From Hymenobacter radiodurans (GTDB lineage: Bacteria; Bacteroidota; Bacteroidia; Cytophagales; Hymenobacteraceae): 64,000 nt of DNA. Of the stretch, positions 25,980-35,958 are shown in pieces. The stretch is from positions 4,000,001 through 4,064,000 of the forward strand of contig NZ_CP037922.1 of assembly GCF_004355185.1 (NCBI RefSeq), written 5' to 3'. The stretch's first letter is position 1; each line of letters starts with the position of its first letter. Made by a program: the position numbers and the translations under genes. Below the pieces are notes generated by a model. That model searched no databases and had not been told where the DNA came from. It was given only the letters and a program-made list of their open reading frames with translations.

Positions 25980-28595
25980 ATGAACTTTAATAATTATACG
26001 ATCAAGGCACAGGAGGCCGTGCAGAAGGCCACTGAAATTGCCGGGGGCAATCAGCAGCAGGCCATCGAGACGGGCCACTTGCTGAAGGGCCTTTTCCAGA
26101 GCGACGAGAACGTATTGTCGTTTCTGGCCAAGAAGCTGGGTGTGAACCTGAATATCCTCACGCCTCGCCTCGATGCACTTGTAGCTGCTTACCCGAAAGT
26201 AAGCGGCGGCTCACCGTATTTATCGAATGACGCTAACGCGGCTTTGCAGCGGGCTACTGGCTTCCTCAAGGAGTTTGAGGATGAGTATGTGTCGGTGGAA
26301 CACTTGCTGCTGGGGCTGCTGGGGGGCAAAGATGCCGTAGCTACCTTGATGAAGGATGCCGGCTTCAATGAAAAAGACCTGAAAGCGGCCATCAAGGAGC
26401 TGCGCGGGGGCCGCAAAGTAACCAGCCAAACCGCCGAGGACCAGTACCAGAGCCTCAACCGCTACTCCCGCAACCTGAACGAGCAGGTGCGCACCGGCAA
26501 GATGGACCCCGTAATCGGCCGCGACGAGGAAATCCGGCGGGTGCTCCAGATTCTGTCGCGCCGCACCAAGAACAACCCCGTGTTGCTGGGTGAGCCCGGC
26601 GTGGGTAAAACTGCCATTGTGGAGGGCCTGGCCCAGCGCATTGTGGCCGGCGACGTGCCCGAGAACCTCAAGGACAAAATCATCATGTCCTTGGATATGG
26701 GCTTGCTCATTGCGGGGGCCAAATACAAGGGTGAGTTTGAGGAGCGCCTCAAGTCCGTCATCAAAGAAGTAACCGACTCCGAAGGCCAGATCATCCTGTT
26801 CATCGATGAGATGCACACGCTGATTGGGGCCGGCGCGGGCGGCGAAGGCGCCATGGACGCGGCCAACCTGCTCAAGCCAGCTTTGGCGCGGGGCGAGTTG
26901 CACTCCATTGGTGCTACCACGCTCAAGGAGTATCAGAAATACATTGAGAAGGATAAGGCGCTGGAGCGTCGTTTCCAGGCGGTGATGGTGGATGAGCCCA
27001 GCATTGAGGATGCCATCAGCATCATGCGCGGTATCAAGGAGAAGTACGAGCTGCACCACGGTGTGCGCATCACCGACGATGCCGTAATTGCCGCCGTAGA
27101 GCTGAGCAGCCGCTACATCACCGACCGTTTCCTGCCCGACAAAGCCATCGACCTGATGGACGAAGCCGCCGCCAAGCTGCGCATCGAGCTGAACTCTATG
27201 CCCGTGGAACTGGACGAAGTGCAGCGCCGCATTATGCAGCTGGAAATTGAGCGCGAAGCCATTCGTCGGGAAGAAAACGTCGACCGGGAGAATGTGCTTA
27301 ACAAAGAGTTGAGCGAGCTAACCGCCAAGCGTGACTCCTTGAAAGCGCAGTGGGAAAACGAGAAATCGGTGCTCACGAACATTCAGGAGCAGAAGGAAGC
27401 CATCGAGCGCTTCAAGGTGGAAGCTGAGCAAGCCGAGCGCCAGGGCGACTATGGTCGCGTGGCAGAGCTGCGCTACGGCAAGATTCAGGAAGCCGAAGCT
27501 AAGCTCAAAACCTTGCAGGATGAAGCCAACGCCAATAAAGACGGCGGCTCCATGCTCCAGGAAGTGGTGACCCACGAAGACATTGCCGAAGTAGTAGCCA
27601 AGTGGACCGGTATTCCGGTGAGCAAGATGCTGCAATCGGACCGCGAGAAGCTGCTGAACCTGGAGCAAGAGTTGGGCAAACGCGTAGCTGGCCAATCAGA
27701 AGCTATTGAAGCTATTTCAGATGCTGTGCGCCGTTCGCGCGCTGGCTTGCAAGACCCCAAGCGGCCGATTGGTTCGTTTATCTTCCTGGGTACAACTGGC
27801 GTGGGTAAAACCGAGCTGGCGAAGGCTCTGGCCGAGTACTTGTTCAATGATGAGAACAGCATGGTGCGCATCGATATGAGTGAGTATCAGGAGCGTCATG
27901 CTGTGTCGCGCCTCATCGGGGCCCCTCCCGGCTACGTGGGCTACGACGAAGGTGGTCAGCTAACAGAAGCCGTGCGCCGCAAGCCCTACTCCGTGATTTT
28001 GCTCGACGAGATTGAGAAAGCGCATGCTGATGTGTTCAACATCTTGCTGCAAGTGCTGGATGATGGTCGCCTGACCGACAATAAAGGCCGGGTGGCGAAC
28101 TTCAAGAATACCATCATCATCATGACCTCCAACACGGGCGCCGACATCATTCAGCGCAACTTCAAGGAGCTGAACGAATACAACCACGACGAAGTGGTAG
28201 ACCGCACCCGCGAGGAGGTAATCGAACGCCTGCGCCAGCACATGCGCCCCGAGTTCCTGAACCGCATCGACGAAATTGTGATGTTCCAGCCGCTGAAGCG
28301 CAAGGAAATTCGCCGCATCGTGGACATCCAGTTCCGCCAGATTCAACAGCGCCTGGAAGAAGCCGGCATCCGTCTGGAAGCCACCGACGAGGTGCTCAAC
28401 TACCTCGGCGAGCAAGGCTTCGATCCGCAGTTTGGTGCTCGCCCTTTAAAGCGGGTATTGCAACGCTTGGTGCTGAATGAGTTGTCGAAAGACATTCTGT
28501 CGGGCCGCGTGAGCAAAGACGCGGTGGTGGAAGCTGTGCTGGAAAACGACCAGATTCGCTTTGTGAATGTGGACGTGGAAATTCCGGGCGTGTAA
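25980..28595 (+). CDS. clpB: ATP-dependent disaggregase ClpB
   Basis: 871 residues, the normal ClpB length. Two N-terminal repeats, first AAA+ module with Walker A GEPGVGKT at 204-211, the long coiled-coil middle domain ([16 protein letters not shown] to EANANKDGG) that separates ClpB from ClpA/ClpC, and a second module with GTTGVGKT at 604-611. It rescues aggregated proteins with DnaK in the cytoplasm. Start at 25980 gives [17 protein letters not shown], the normal N-terminus. A stress-type promoter could not be placed. The GGGGGGC at 26322 is intact in this gene. Confidence 0.97.
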   Translation: MNFNNYTIKAQEAVQKATEIAGGNQQQAIETGHLLKGLFQSDENVLSFLAKKLGVNLNILTPRLDALVAAYPKVSGGSPYLSNDANAALQRATGFLKEFEDEYVSVEHLLLGLLGGKDAVATLMKDAGFNEKDLKAAIKELRGGRKVTSQTAEDQYQSLNRYSRNLNEQVRTGKMDPVIGRDEEIRRVLQILSRRTKNNPVLLGEPGVGKTAIVEGLAQRIVAGDVPENLKDKIIMSLDMGLLIAGAKYKGEFEERLKSVIKEVTDSEGQIILFIDEMHTLIGAGAGGEGAMDAANLLKPALARGELHSIGATTLKEYQKYIEKDKALERRFQAVMVDEPSIEDAISIMRGIKEKYELHHGVRITDDAVIAAVELSSRYITDRFLPDKAIDLMDEAAAKLRIELNSMPVELDEVQRRIMQLEIEREAIRREENVDRENVLNKELSELTAKRDSLKAQWENEKSVLTNIQEQKEAIERFKVEAEQAERQGDYGRVAELRYGKIQEAEAKLKTLQDEANANKDGGSMLQEVVTHEDIAEVVAKWTGIPVSKMLQSDREKLLNLEQELGKRVAGQSEAIEAISDAVRRSRAGLQDPKRPIGSFIFLGTTGVGKTELAKALAEYLFNDENSMVRIDMSEYQERHAVSRLIGAPPGYVGYDEGGQLTEAVRRKPYSVILLDEIEKAHADVFNILLQVLDDGRLTDNKGRVANFKNTIIIMTSNTGADIIQRNFKELNEYNHDEVVDRTREEVIERLRQHMRPEFLNRIDEIVMFQPLKRKEIRRIVDIQFRQIQQRLEEAGIRLEATDEVLNYLGEQGFDPQFGARPLKRVLQRLVLNELSKDILSGRVSKDAVVEAVLENDQIRFVNVDVEIPGV

Positions 28596-28615
28596 GCGCG
28601 CTCCGGTTCATAATC

Positions 28616-28664
28616 TGAACCAAAAAAGCCCCCAGCATTATGCTGGGGGCTTTTTTGGTTCAGT
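28616..28664. terminator. Bidirectional terminator after clpB
   Basis: Long near-perfect hairpin: TGAACCAAAAAAGCCCCCAG pairs with CTGGGGGCTTTTTTGGTTCA. Lies between convergent genes. Confidence 0.9.
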
Positions 28665-28680
28665 GTGGATGGCATCTATC

Positions 28681-29199
28681 TCAATTTGGTCGTGATTTGG
28701 GCTGTGCAAAAAACGTTGGATTCAGTCTTCTCTGGATTTTGTATGGCAGCTTATGCGTCGTTCTGAAGTCAGCAATAACTCTTCTTTCACGCCCACCTCT
28801 GTAAGAGACAATTTTACGAATCCCAACTGCCGCAATGGGAGCAGCGATAATACCAAAAAGCACCGCATGATCACCAAAGCTCAACCTCCACCAAGAATTC
28901 TGATTTTGCTCAGATTCAGTTGCCAATTTAGCAGCAAGCAGATCACCGCCAATAGCACCGCCAGTTAATACAATACCACCCGAACGGCGCGACTCAAACA
29001 GGTTATGAATAGCTCGAACAGTATCGTCGGCGGTAAACTGTCTTGGGTCTACAGATGAAGGAATATTCGCAGAATCACCCAGCACAACTTGAGCATTTGC
29101 GACTCCATTGCATACCAGAAAAAAAAGTAAAGTCAGGCACCTAGCGCTGAGCCATGGCCCTATGACTAACAATGCTCGGGATACGGATCGAGTTATCAT
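28681..29199 (-). CDS. Secreted hypothetical protein, paralog 1
   Basis: 172 residues with a signal peptide (hydrophobic LLFFLVCNGVANAQ) and a central membrane-like segment HAVLFGIIAAPIAAVGI. It shares DTVRAIHNLFESRRSGG and the ending LPYKIQRRLNPTFF with the protein at 30550-31005, so both belong to one family. Function unknown. It lies on the opposite strand to the propeller gene between them. Confidence 0.65.
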   Translation of the reverse strand: MITRSVSRALLVIGPWLSARCLTLLFFLVCNGVANAQVVLGDSANIPSSVDPRQFTADDTVRAIHNLFESRRSGGIVLTGGAIGGDLLAAKLATESEQNQNSWWRLSFGDHAVLFGIIAAPIAAVGIRKIVSYRGGRERRVIADFRTTHKLPYKIQRRLNPTFFAQPKSRPN

Positions 29200-29446
29200 G
29201 TGTATCTCACTAAATCAATGTACCACATCAAAATAACATTTTATATTTATATAATAATATATAACAAGGTAAGGGCGTATCCTTATTTGCTCGTTCCCTT
29301 TAATTAAAAGTATAAAAACACCTACCTGAATTGATTGAAGCAAGGCTTATCTTGAAATGTATATAATCTTGCCCTCGGCAGTCTGGAATCTGTTGGAGAC
29401 CGTATAGTCAGTGTATTGATTTATTGACTTTTAACCACCTATTTCT

Positions 29447-30463
29447 ATGCTTCACTCTTTCTCTTTTAGGCAGGCAAGAACAGCTGCGCTGCCGCGCTTT
29501 ATTCGTCTGGCTGCTGTAGCCGTGGTCCTGACTAGTATGCTGCCAAGCTGCGTCAAGGATGATGGTACCATCCCTAACCCTTTTAACCCCGCCAAAGTCA
29601 CTGTTGCAGAGCCTCGGGTGCATCCGGAAGGCGTGCAGTTTGATGAGCTAAAACAGCGCTATTTGGTCAGTTCCCGCACCCAGGGGCGCATTGGCGCAGT
29701 GAAGGACAATGGCACCTATAGCACATTTGCGGATGACCCACGCCTGATATCAACTATTGGCTTAAACCTCGATTTGCCCCGCCGCCGTCTGCTTGCGGCC
29801 GTATCGGATGGTGGTGGAAATACCAGCCGCTCCACGCCAGCGACCCTACGCCAGCTAGCTGGGCTAGCCATTTTTGACACTGATAATGGCCGCCTCACCA
29901 ACTACATAAACCTAGGGGCGCTGCGCCCCGGTCAGCAGCACTTCGCCAACGATATAGCCATTGACTTATAGGGCAATGCGTATGTAACGGATAGCTTCTC
30001 CCCCATTATCTACAAAGTAGATCTGCAAGGCAACGCCTCCGTATTCCTGGAAAATCAGCAGCTCAGCGGCGGCACCGGGTTCGGATTGAATGGCATTGTG
30101 TTTCATCCTGGAGAAGGCGGCTTTTTGATCGTAGCCAAAGCCAATGATGGCACTTTATTTAAAGTACCTATCAGCAATCCGCAAAGCTTCACTACTGTCA
30201 GTAAAACCCAGAGTCTGGTAGGTGCCGATGGCTTGCTGCTCCTCACGCCCGAAACGCTGCTGGTAGTGTCGGGCAGTCAACAGACCGTTTTCCGGATGAA
30301 CACCACCGACACCTGGGCCTCGGCCCGCGCTACCAGCAGCTTTGCCACGGGCGCTGTTGGCCCCACTACCATCACCCGCCGCAGTCTCACCGACGCCTAT
30401 GTGCTGTATCCGTACACCGCTACATCACCATTTTTTGAGATTGTGAAGGCTACTTTTCAATAG
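29447..30463 (+). pseudogene. Beta-propeller lipoprotein with in-frame stop
   Basis: Signal peptide with lipobox-like TSMLPSC, then an SMP-30/gluconolactonase-like propeller: VHPEGVQFDELKQRYLVSSR, RQLAGLAIFDTDNGRLTNY. The frame meets TAG at 29969-29971, where NDIAIDL is followed by GNAYVTDSFSPIIYKVDLQG without any shift. CAG to TAG is a single transition. Read through, the protein is 338 residues. Everything after the stop keeps its repeats (LVGADGLLLLTPETLLVVSG), so the change is recent or an error. Confidence 0.7.
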
Positions 30464-30494
30464 GTAAGGCCAAATACAAGAACTCTAAATTATA

Positions 30495-30546
30495 ATCATT
30501 GAAAAAAGCCTCCCAGAGCAACTCTGAGAGGCTTTTTTCAATGATT
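30495..30546. terminator. Bidirectional terminator
   Basis: AATCATTGAAAAAAGCCTC pairs with GAGGCTTTTTTCAATGATT between convergent genes. Confidence 0.85.
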
Positions 30547-30549
30547 GAT

Positions 30550-31005
30550 TTAATGGTCAAAATGCTTTCGCTTTAATCGGTTTCTGACGTAAGGAGGAAG
30601 CACATTCGCTTTATCATATAAAGCAATGGTTTGGTCTTCCTTTGCTTTGCTAAAGCGGGTTAGCTTTCCAATTCCGACGCTAGCGGGAATACCACCTAGC
30701 ACCGCTACGCCAACAACGGTACCGCTGGGTGAACTGGAGAATCCATCTGAGCTACTGCTGCTTGCTGCTACCGAAACAATGCGCAAGGCAAACGCACTTC
30801 CGATTCCGGTCCATATCCAGCCACCGGTGCGGTGCCGTTGGAACATATGTCGCACTGCGCGCACGGTATCAGCGTGCGCAGGGCTGGCAGCAACTGGTTT
30901 TTCTACTGCAGCATTGGGCGCAGCGTCGGTTGTTTGAGCCACGGCTACATCGACGGTGAGCAGCAAACCGACCGTCAGGGTAACGGAAAGTATAAATTTG
31001 GCCAT
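30550..31005 (-). CDS. Secreted hypothetical protein, paralog 2
   Basis: 151 residues with a signal peptide ending near AVAQ. It shares DTVRAVRHMFQRHRTGGW with paralog 1, a central hydrophobic segment TVVGVAVLGGIPASVGI, and the end VLPPYVRNRLKRKHF. The Ser-rich stretch ASSSSSDGFSSS is a linker. Probably attached to or inserted in the membrane. Unknown function. Confidence 0.65.
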   Translation of the reverse strand: MAKFILSVTLTVGLLLTVDVAVAQTTDAAPNAAVEKPVAASPAHADTVRAVRHMFQRHRTGGWIWTGIGSAFALRIVSVAASSSSSDGFSSSPSGTVVGVAVLGGIPASVGIGKLTRFSKAKEDQTIALYDKANVLPPYVRNRLKRKHFDH

Positions 31006-31168
31006 TAAGGAAAATAAATGCGTGAAATAAAGGTGGGCAAGCTATAGCCGGTGTTGTAACCAGACAAGAATCCAGCGCACCTACTCGTCGTTTCTATCAT
31101 TGCGCCGGGCAATTTCTACTGCCTGTTGCGGCAAACCTAAACTTTAGAATAAATATTAGCTTTGCTGC

Positions 31169-31762
31169 ATGTCCGTTTTCTCGACTTACCTGCAGCTCGG
31201 CTTTTTCCACATCTTCAACCTACAAGCCTACGACCATCTGGTATTTCTGCTGGCCTTGTGCGCGCCGTATGTGCTCAGTGATTGGCGCCGGGTAGTGGCC
31301 CTAGTTACGAGCTTCACGGTGGGGCATAGCATCACGCTGGCGTTGGCTACGCTGGGGTTCGTACAGTACAGCACCACGCTGATTGAGGTGTTGATTCCGG
31401 TTACTATTCTGCTCACCTGCGTCGTAAACACGAGCCGGGCCGGGCGTGATTTCAAGCGCAATCAGCCCATCGTTCTCACGTTACCAAATGCCTTGGCAGC
31501 CATTTTCGGGCTGATACACGGGCTCGGTTTCTCTAGCTATCTGCGGGAACTGCTGGGGCAGAATTCGCGGCCCGTAGTAGAGTTGCTGGCCTTTAACGTG
31601 GGCGTTGAATTGGGCCAATTGCTCATTGTAGCTCTTATTCTAGTGCTGGGCTTTATTGTGCTGCGCGTGTTTCGGGCGGCCCGCCGCGACTGGGTGCTGG
31701 TGGTGAGCGGAGCCGCGGCGGGTATTGCGGTTATTTTGTTGCTCGGGAACTTCACGAGGTAA
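31169..31762 (+). CDS. HupE/UreJ family membrane protein
   Basis: 197 residues with about six transmembrane helices. Family signatures are GFFHIF, YDHLVFLLALC near the N-terminus, TSFTVGHSITLALA, and GLIHGLGFSSYL, with the His residues that may bind nickel or another metal. HupE/UreJ members move nickel or cobalt, but many Bacteroidota copies have no hydrogenase or urease nearby, and none is seen here. Confidence 0.8.
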   Translation: MSVFSTYLQLGFFHIFNLQAYDHLVFLLALCAPYVLSDWRRVVALVTSFTVGHSITLALATLGFVQYSTTLIEVLIPVTILLTCVVNTSRAGRDFKRNQPIVLTLPNALAAIFGLIHGLGFSSYLRELLGQNSRPVVELLAFNVGVELGQLLIVALILVLGFIVLRVFRAARRDWVLVVSGAAAGIAVILLLGNFTR

Positions 31763-31847
31763 CATTGGTATTTGGGGGGCAAATCTGGCCCTGAGTTGCG
31801 GTATTATTAGCAGAGAATATGTTACGGATTCATTAAGTGGATTTCCG

Positions 31848-31855
31848 TAAATTTG
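31848..31855 (+). promoter_or_regulatory. Possible -7 box of the M1 peptidase gene
   Basis: TAAATTTG fits TAnnTTTG and lies 33 bp before the chosen start. The TTTG box at -33 is not evident. Confidence 0.35.
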
Positions 31856-31887
31856 CTTTCCTCCTTCCTGATTTTCTGTCTGTTTTT

Positions 31888-34260
31888 ATGTTGAGAAATC
31901 TTCTCTTGCTCGTCGGTGGCATCGGGTTGAGCGCGGCGCCACTGATGGCCCAAACGCCTTCCATCCAGAACACCAATTCCGGCACCGACAAATTTGCCCA
32001 GCTCGGCACCGAGCTGCCTACCCCCAACACGTTTCGCACGGCTTCCGGTGCGCCAGGCTCGCAGTACTGGCAGCAGCGCGCCGACTACGACATTAAGGTG
32101 CGCCTCGACGACGAGAAGCAGGCCATTTCGGGCTCCGAGGATATCACGTACACCAACCTCTCGCCCGACGTGCTGACCTACCTGTGGGTACAGCTCGACC
32201 AGAATATCTACGACAAGAACTCCATGACTACCTCCACGCAGACGGCCGAATTGCAGCCGCGCATGTCGTTTGGAGCCATGGACTACCTAGCCCGCGCCGA
32301 TTTTGACGGTGGATTCAAGATTGAGTCGGTGAAGCAGAAAGGTGGCAAGGCCCTGCCGCACGTGGTAAATCACACCATGATGCGCGTGGATTTGCCTCAG
32401 CCTTTACAGCCCAAGCAGTCGTTCACGTTCAGCATCGTATATCGCTACAACATCAACGACGTGCTTAAGCTGGGCGGTCGCTCGGGTTATGAGTATTTCA
32501 CAGAGGATAAAAACTACCTCTACGAAATCGCGCAGTTCTACCCCCGCATGGCCGTGTACGATGACGTAAACGGCTGGCAGCACAAGCAATTCTTAGGCAG
32601 CGGAGAGTTTGCCCTGCCCTTCGGTAACTATAAAGTAAGCATCACGGCCCCCGCCGACCACGTGGTCGGCGCTACCGGCACGCTTCAAAACCCAGATCAA
32701 GTATTGTCGGCCACGCAGCGGAAGCGGCTGGCCCAAGCTACCGATGCCAACAAGCCGGTGGTTATTGTAACGCAGGCTGAGGCTGAGCAAGCCGAGAAAG
32801 GCCGCGCGAAAGGCACCAAGACTTGGAATTTCGCGGCCAAAAACGTGCGTGACTTTGCTTTCGCCAGTTCCCGCAAGTTTATCTGGGATGCCATGGGCCT
32901 GAAGATTGAAGGCAAGCCGATTGTGGCCATGTCGTACTATCCGAAAGAGGGCAACCCGCTGTGGGGCCAGTACTCGACCGAGTCCGTAGCACACACGCTC
33001 AAGACCTATTCTAAGCGCACCATTCCGTATCAGTACCCGGTTGCTATTTCGGTGCACGGCCCTATTGGCGGCATGGAATACCCAATGCTTTCCTTCAATG
33101 GCTACCGCCCTGAGAAGGACGGCACTTACTCAGCTAACACCAAATACGGACTGATTTCGGTGATTATCCACGAGGTAGGGCACAACTTCTTCCCTATGAT
33201 CGTGAACTCCGACGAGCGGCAGTGGACGTGGATGGACGAAGGCCTGAACACCTTTATGCAGTACCTCTCGGAGCAGGAATGGGAGCGCAATTACCCTTCG
33301 CGCCGCGGTGAGCCAGCCAAAATGGTGGATTACATGCGCATGGATAAGAGCCTGCAAACCCCGATCATGACCAACTCGGAGTCGGTGTTGCAGCTCGGCA
33401 ACAACGCCTACGGTAAGCCTGCTACCGGCCTCAATATCCTGCGCGAAACCATCATGGGCCGCGAGCTATTCGACTACGCTTTCCAAGAGTACGCTCGTCG
33501 CTGGGCTTACAAACACCCCACGCCTGCCGACTTCTTCCGCACCATGGAAGACGCTTCAGGCGTAGACCTCGACTGGTTCTGGCGCGGCTGGTTTTATACC
33601 AATGACCGCACCGACTTAGCCATTGAAGGTGTCAAGTGGTATACCGTCGATTCTAAGAACCCCGAAATTGAGAATGCCCGCAAGCGTCAGGAGCTGAATG
33701 CCGAGCCCAAAACGCTTTCGCAGCAGCGCAACCTTCAAGACATCAAGCGCACGTTGGTAGACGACAAGCCCGGCCTGAAGGACTTTTATAATTCCTACGA
33801 CCCCATTGCCACGACGGAAGCCGATAAGCAGCGCTACCAAGAGTACGTGAAGAAACTGAAGCCTGAGCAGCAGAAGCGCCTCAACGAAGGCTTGCACTTC
33901 TACGAAGTGGGCTTGCGCAACATTGGCGGCCTCGTGATGCCGGTTATCGTGCAAATGACTTATGAAGACGGTAAGCAGGAAGTAGTGAACATTCCGGCCG
34001 AAATCTGGCGCCGCAACAACGAGCAGGTAACCAAGGTATTCGTAACCGATAAGCCTGTGGTAGCCTTCACGCTCGACCCGTTCCTGCAAACCGCCGATAC
34101 TGATCTGAGCAACAATGCGTATCCGCGCAAATTGGCCCCCAGCCGCTTTGAGTTGTTTGAGCAGCAGCAGCGCACGCAGCCGAACCCGATGCAGCAGCAA
34201 CCCAGCGCTACCCAGCCGGTTCCGGCCAGCAGCGGCGCTACGGGCGGTGGCACGAATTAA
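31888..34260 (+). CDS. Secreted M1 family metallopeptidase
   Basis: 790 residues with a signal peptide (MLRNLLLLVGGIGLSAAPLMAQ). Zinc site HEVGHN: His428, Glu429, His432, and Glu451 in WMDEGLN at the gluzincin spacing. The substrate-binding segment is GPIGGMEYPM, a variant of the aminopeptidase GxMEN motif. C-terminal tail rich in Gln, Pro and Ser. It acts in the periplasm or outside on peptides. A second in-frame ATG at 31837 would spoil the signal peptide, so 31888 is preferred. Confidence 0.9.
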   Translation: MLRNLLLLVGGIGLSAAPLMAQTPSIQNTNSGTDKFAQLGTELPTPNTFRTASGAPGSQYWQQRADYDIKVRLDDEKQAISGSEDITYTNLSPDVLTYLWVQLDQNIYDKNSMTTSTQTAELQPRMSFGAMDYLARADFDGGFKIESVKQKGGKALPHVVNHTMMRVDLPQPLQPKQSFTFSIVYRYNINDVLKLGGRSGYEYFTEDKNYLYEIAQFYPRMAVYDDVNGWQHKQFLGSGEFALPFGNYKVSITAPADHVVGATGTLQNPDQVLSATQRKRLAQATDANKPVVIVTQAEAEQAEKGRAKGTKTWNFAAKNVRDFAFASSRKFIWDAMGLKIEGKPIVAMSYYPKEGNPLWGQYSTESVAHTLKTYSKRTIPYQYPVAISVHGPIGGMEYPMLSFNGYRPEKDGTYSANTKYGLISVIIHEVGHNFFPMIVNSDERQWTWMDEGLNTFMQYLSEQEWERNYPSRRGEPAKMVDYMRMDKSLQTPIMTNSESVLQLGNNAYGKPATGLNILRETIMGRELFDYAFQEYARRWAYKHPTPADFFRTMEDASGVDLDWFWRGWFYTNDRTDLAIEGVKWYTVDSKNPEIENARKRQELNAEPKTLSQQRNLQDIKRTLVDDKPGLKDFYNSYDPIATTEADKQRYQEYVKKLKPEQQKRLNEGLHFYEVGLRNIGGLVMPVIVQMTYEDGKQEVVNIPAEIWRRNNEQVTKVFVTDKPVVAFTLDPFLQTADTDLSNNAYPRKLAPSRFELFEQQQRTQPNPMQQQPSATQPVPASSGATGGGTN

Positions 34261-34273
34261 GAGACGATAGATT

Positions 34274-34315
34274 AAACAAAAAGAGCCGGATGTTATTGTC
34301 TGGCTCTTTTTGTTT
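34274..34315 (+). terminator. Terminator after M1 peptidase
   Basis: AAACAAAAAGAGCC / GGCTCTTTTTGTTT arms. Confidence 0.8.
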
Positions 34316-34400
34316 GTACTCATTATTGCACTATATAGATCTTATGTTTTGGCGGATCGCGGTAGATGAGGATGCAGAGAGTGAACTACGGGAGGCATCA

Positions 34401-34739
34401 ATGAAAGCATGGAAGTTTCTTAGTCCTTTTGCATTGATTTTATATACGATTATGTTCTTCTCTCTCCGTTTCGTTTATCAAAGAGATAATAGGCGTTTTA
34501 TAAGTCGGAGTATACCAACTATTGTAAGTCGCAAATACAAGGATAATAGAAACCGGAACGCTCCAACTATTCGTCTTCGCTCTATTAATAAGGAAATTTA
34601 TTTCTCTAGCAGTCGACATTATTACGACTCATTACATTTAGGCGACTCTCTTTACAAACCTGCTGGTTCCGAGCATTTTTTCCTTGTGGAATATCGCAAT
34701 GGCGTAAGAACACTGCGTAGACTTCAAAATGACGAGTGA
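34401..34739 (+). CDS. Hypothetical membrane-anchored protein
   Basis: 112 residues: MKAWKFLSPFALILYTIMFF gives an N-terminal membrane anchor, then a basic Arg/Asn/Ser-rich soluble region. The start is chosen because GGGAGG lies five bases upstream, an unusually clear Shine-Dalgarno for this genome; the ATG at 34344 would add 19 residues. No family recognised. AT-richer than its neighbours. Confidence 0.5.
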   Translation: MKAWKFLSPFALILYTIMFFSLRFVYQRDNRRFISRSIPTIVSRKYKDNRNRNAPTIRLRSINKEIYFSSSRHYYDSLHLGDSLYKPAGSEHFFLVEYRNGVRTLRRLQNDE

Positions 34740-35247
34740 CAATTCACATTCTTTGCTTCAATACTTAGTCAAGCCTGAGAAGACAAAAACAGCCGCCTCA
34801 ATTGGGGCGGCTGTTTTTGTGTCTAGCTACTTAAAAAGCCCCCCACTCCTTCGATTCAACCAGTCATGCTGGCGCTTCACCTTTCCTTCATGCTCAAAAG
34901 TCTAATATGCACTCATAATTAGATGTAGGCACTTCTGCATGATTCTAAGCTGAGTGAGAGGTTTATGTTAGCGTTTAGAGCACTTTTCTGACTCGCCGCA
35001 CGTCCGGTTTGTTTGATAAGAATCCTTATTGCTTGGGGCTTTTATTGCGAAACTTGGCGTTGTTCCCTCCGTGCCGTTCAACATATGTAGAGCACTTCGC
35101 CAAACAGGCCAAACTATCTCCTTTTTCAATGTTGTTCTCCTTATCGCTTAGCTTGAGACCTCATACTTGGAATCACGCACCTTTATGTGGAGGCATCAGC
35201 TGAAGCCTCGCCAATAAGAGTGCGCTCTATTGGTTTTCTTTATTCCT
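34740..35247. other. Intergenic region upstream of the two-component system
   Basis: About 500 bp holding one terminator and one GGGGGGC heptamer; the remainder up to the response regulator shows no gene or clear promoter. Confidence 0.4.
34782..34821. terminator. Terminator
   Basis: GACAAAAACAGCCGCC pairs with GGCGGCTGTTTTTGTGTC around a short loop. Confidence 0.8.
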
Positions 35248-35958
35248 ATGAATGTCTTGATTGTTGAAGATGACCGTGCCCTGGCCCGCGAGTTGGGTAT
35301 ATTTCTTTATAACGAACACTACTACTGCGACTTTGCCCGCACGGGACGCGAGGCGTCGGAAAAGCTGTTTGTAAACGAATACGACTTTGTGCTGCTGGAT
35401 TTGGGTCTGCCTGACCAAGATGGATTACAGCTGCTGGCCCAAGCTCGGCAAGAGCGAAATCAGAAGGCCTCAATCATCATTCTGAGTGCTCGTGGCTCGG
35501 TCGATGATCGTATTAATGGCCTCAACCTGGGGGCCGATGATTATCTGCCCAAGCCTTATTCGCTGTTAGAATTGGGCTCTCGCATGCAGGCCGTAACCCG
35601 CCGTAAGCACGGCGTAGTGCTGGATAAGCTAGCATTCGGCGGATTCGTCCTGAGCCTCGGCGACCGGAGCCTGCGCCACAGCGAAACACTATTGGATGTA
35701 ACGCGCAAGGAATTTGAGCTGCTTCACTATCTGCTGCTGCACCGTGGCAAGGTACTCACCCGGCTCCAGCTCAGCGAGCATATTTGGGGCAACACCATCA
35801 ACGACAGCGCTGACCATGACTCAAACTACATTAATGTGCACGTCAAGAATCTGCGCAAGAAGCTAGCGCAGCAAGACCCCGCTACCGAATGGGTAGAAAC
35901 CGTGCGCGGCATTGGCTACCGCTTGCGGCTGGAGGCTAATCCAGACCTGACCACGTGA
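35248..35958 (+). CDS. OmpR-family response regulator
   Basis: 236 residues. Receiver domain with acidic Asp8 and Asp9, phosphoacceptor Asp51, Ser80 and Lys102 (LPKPYS), and a C-terminal winged-helix DNA-binding domain (VTRKEFELLHYLLLHRGKVLTR, then YINVHVKNLRKKL and GIGYRL). Its stop overlaps the start of the histidine kinase gene by four bases, so the pair is co-translated. No target gene can be named from the context. Confidence 0.93.
   Translation: MNVLIVEDDRALARELGIFLYNEHYYCDFARTGREASEKLFVNEYDFVLLDLGLPDQDGLQLLAQARQERNQKASIIILSARGSVDDRINGLNLGADDYLPKPYSLLELGSRMQAVTRRKHGVVLDKLAFGGFVLSLGDRSLRHSETLLDVTRKEFELLHYLLLHRGKVLTRLQLSEHIWGNTINDSADHDSNYINVHVKNLRKKLAQQDPATEWVETVRGIGYRLRLEANPDLTT

Noticed and set aside
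26220..27059. Long minus-strand frame opposite clpB
   Set aside because: Lies fully within the highly conserved ClpB coding region and has no family features.
31157..31164. TAGCTTTG as promoter of the HupE gene
   Set aside because: Only 4 bases separate it from the ATG, so transcription would begin inside the gene; no -33 box.
34822..35247. Short frames (for example around 35009-35203) upstream of the response regulator
   Set aside because: No start context, no recognisable features, and the composition fits non-coding DNA.
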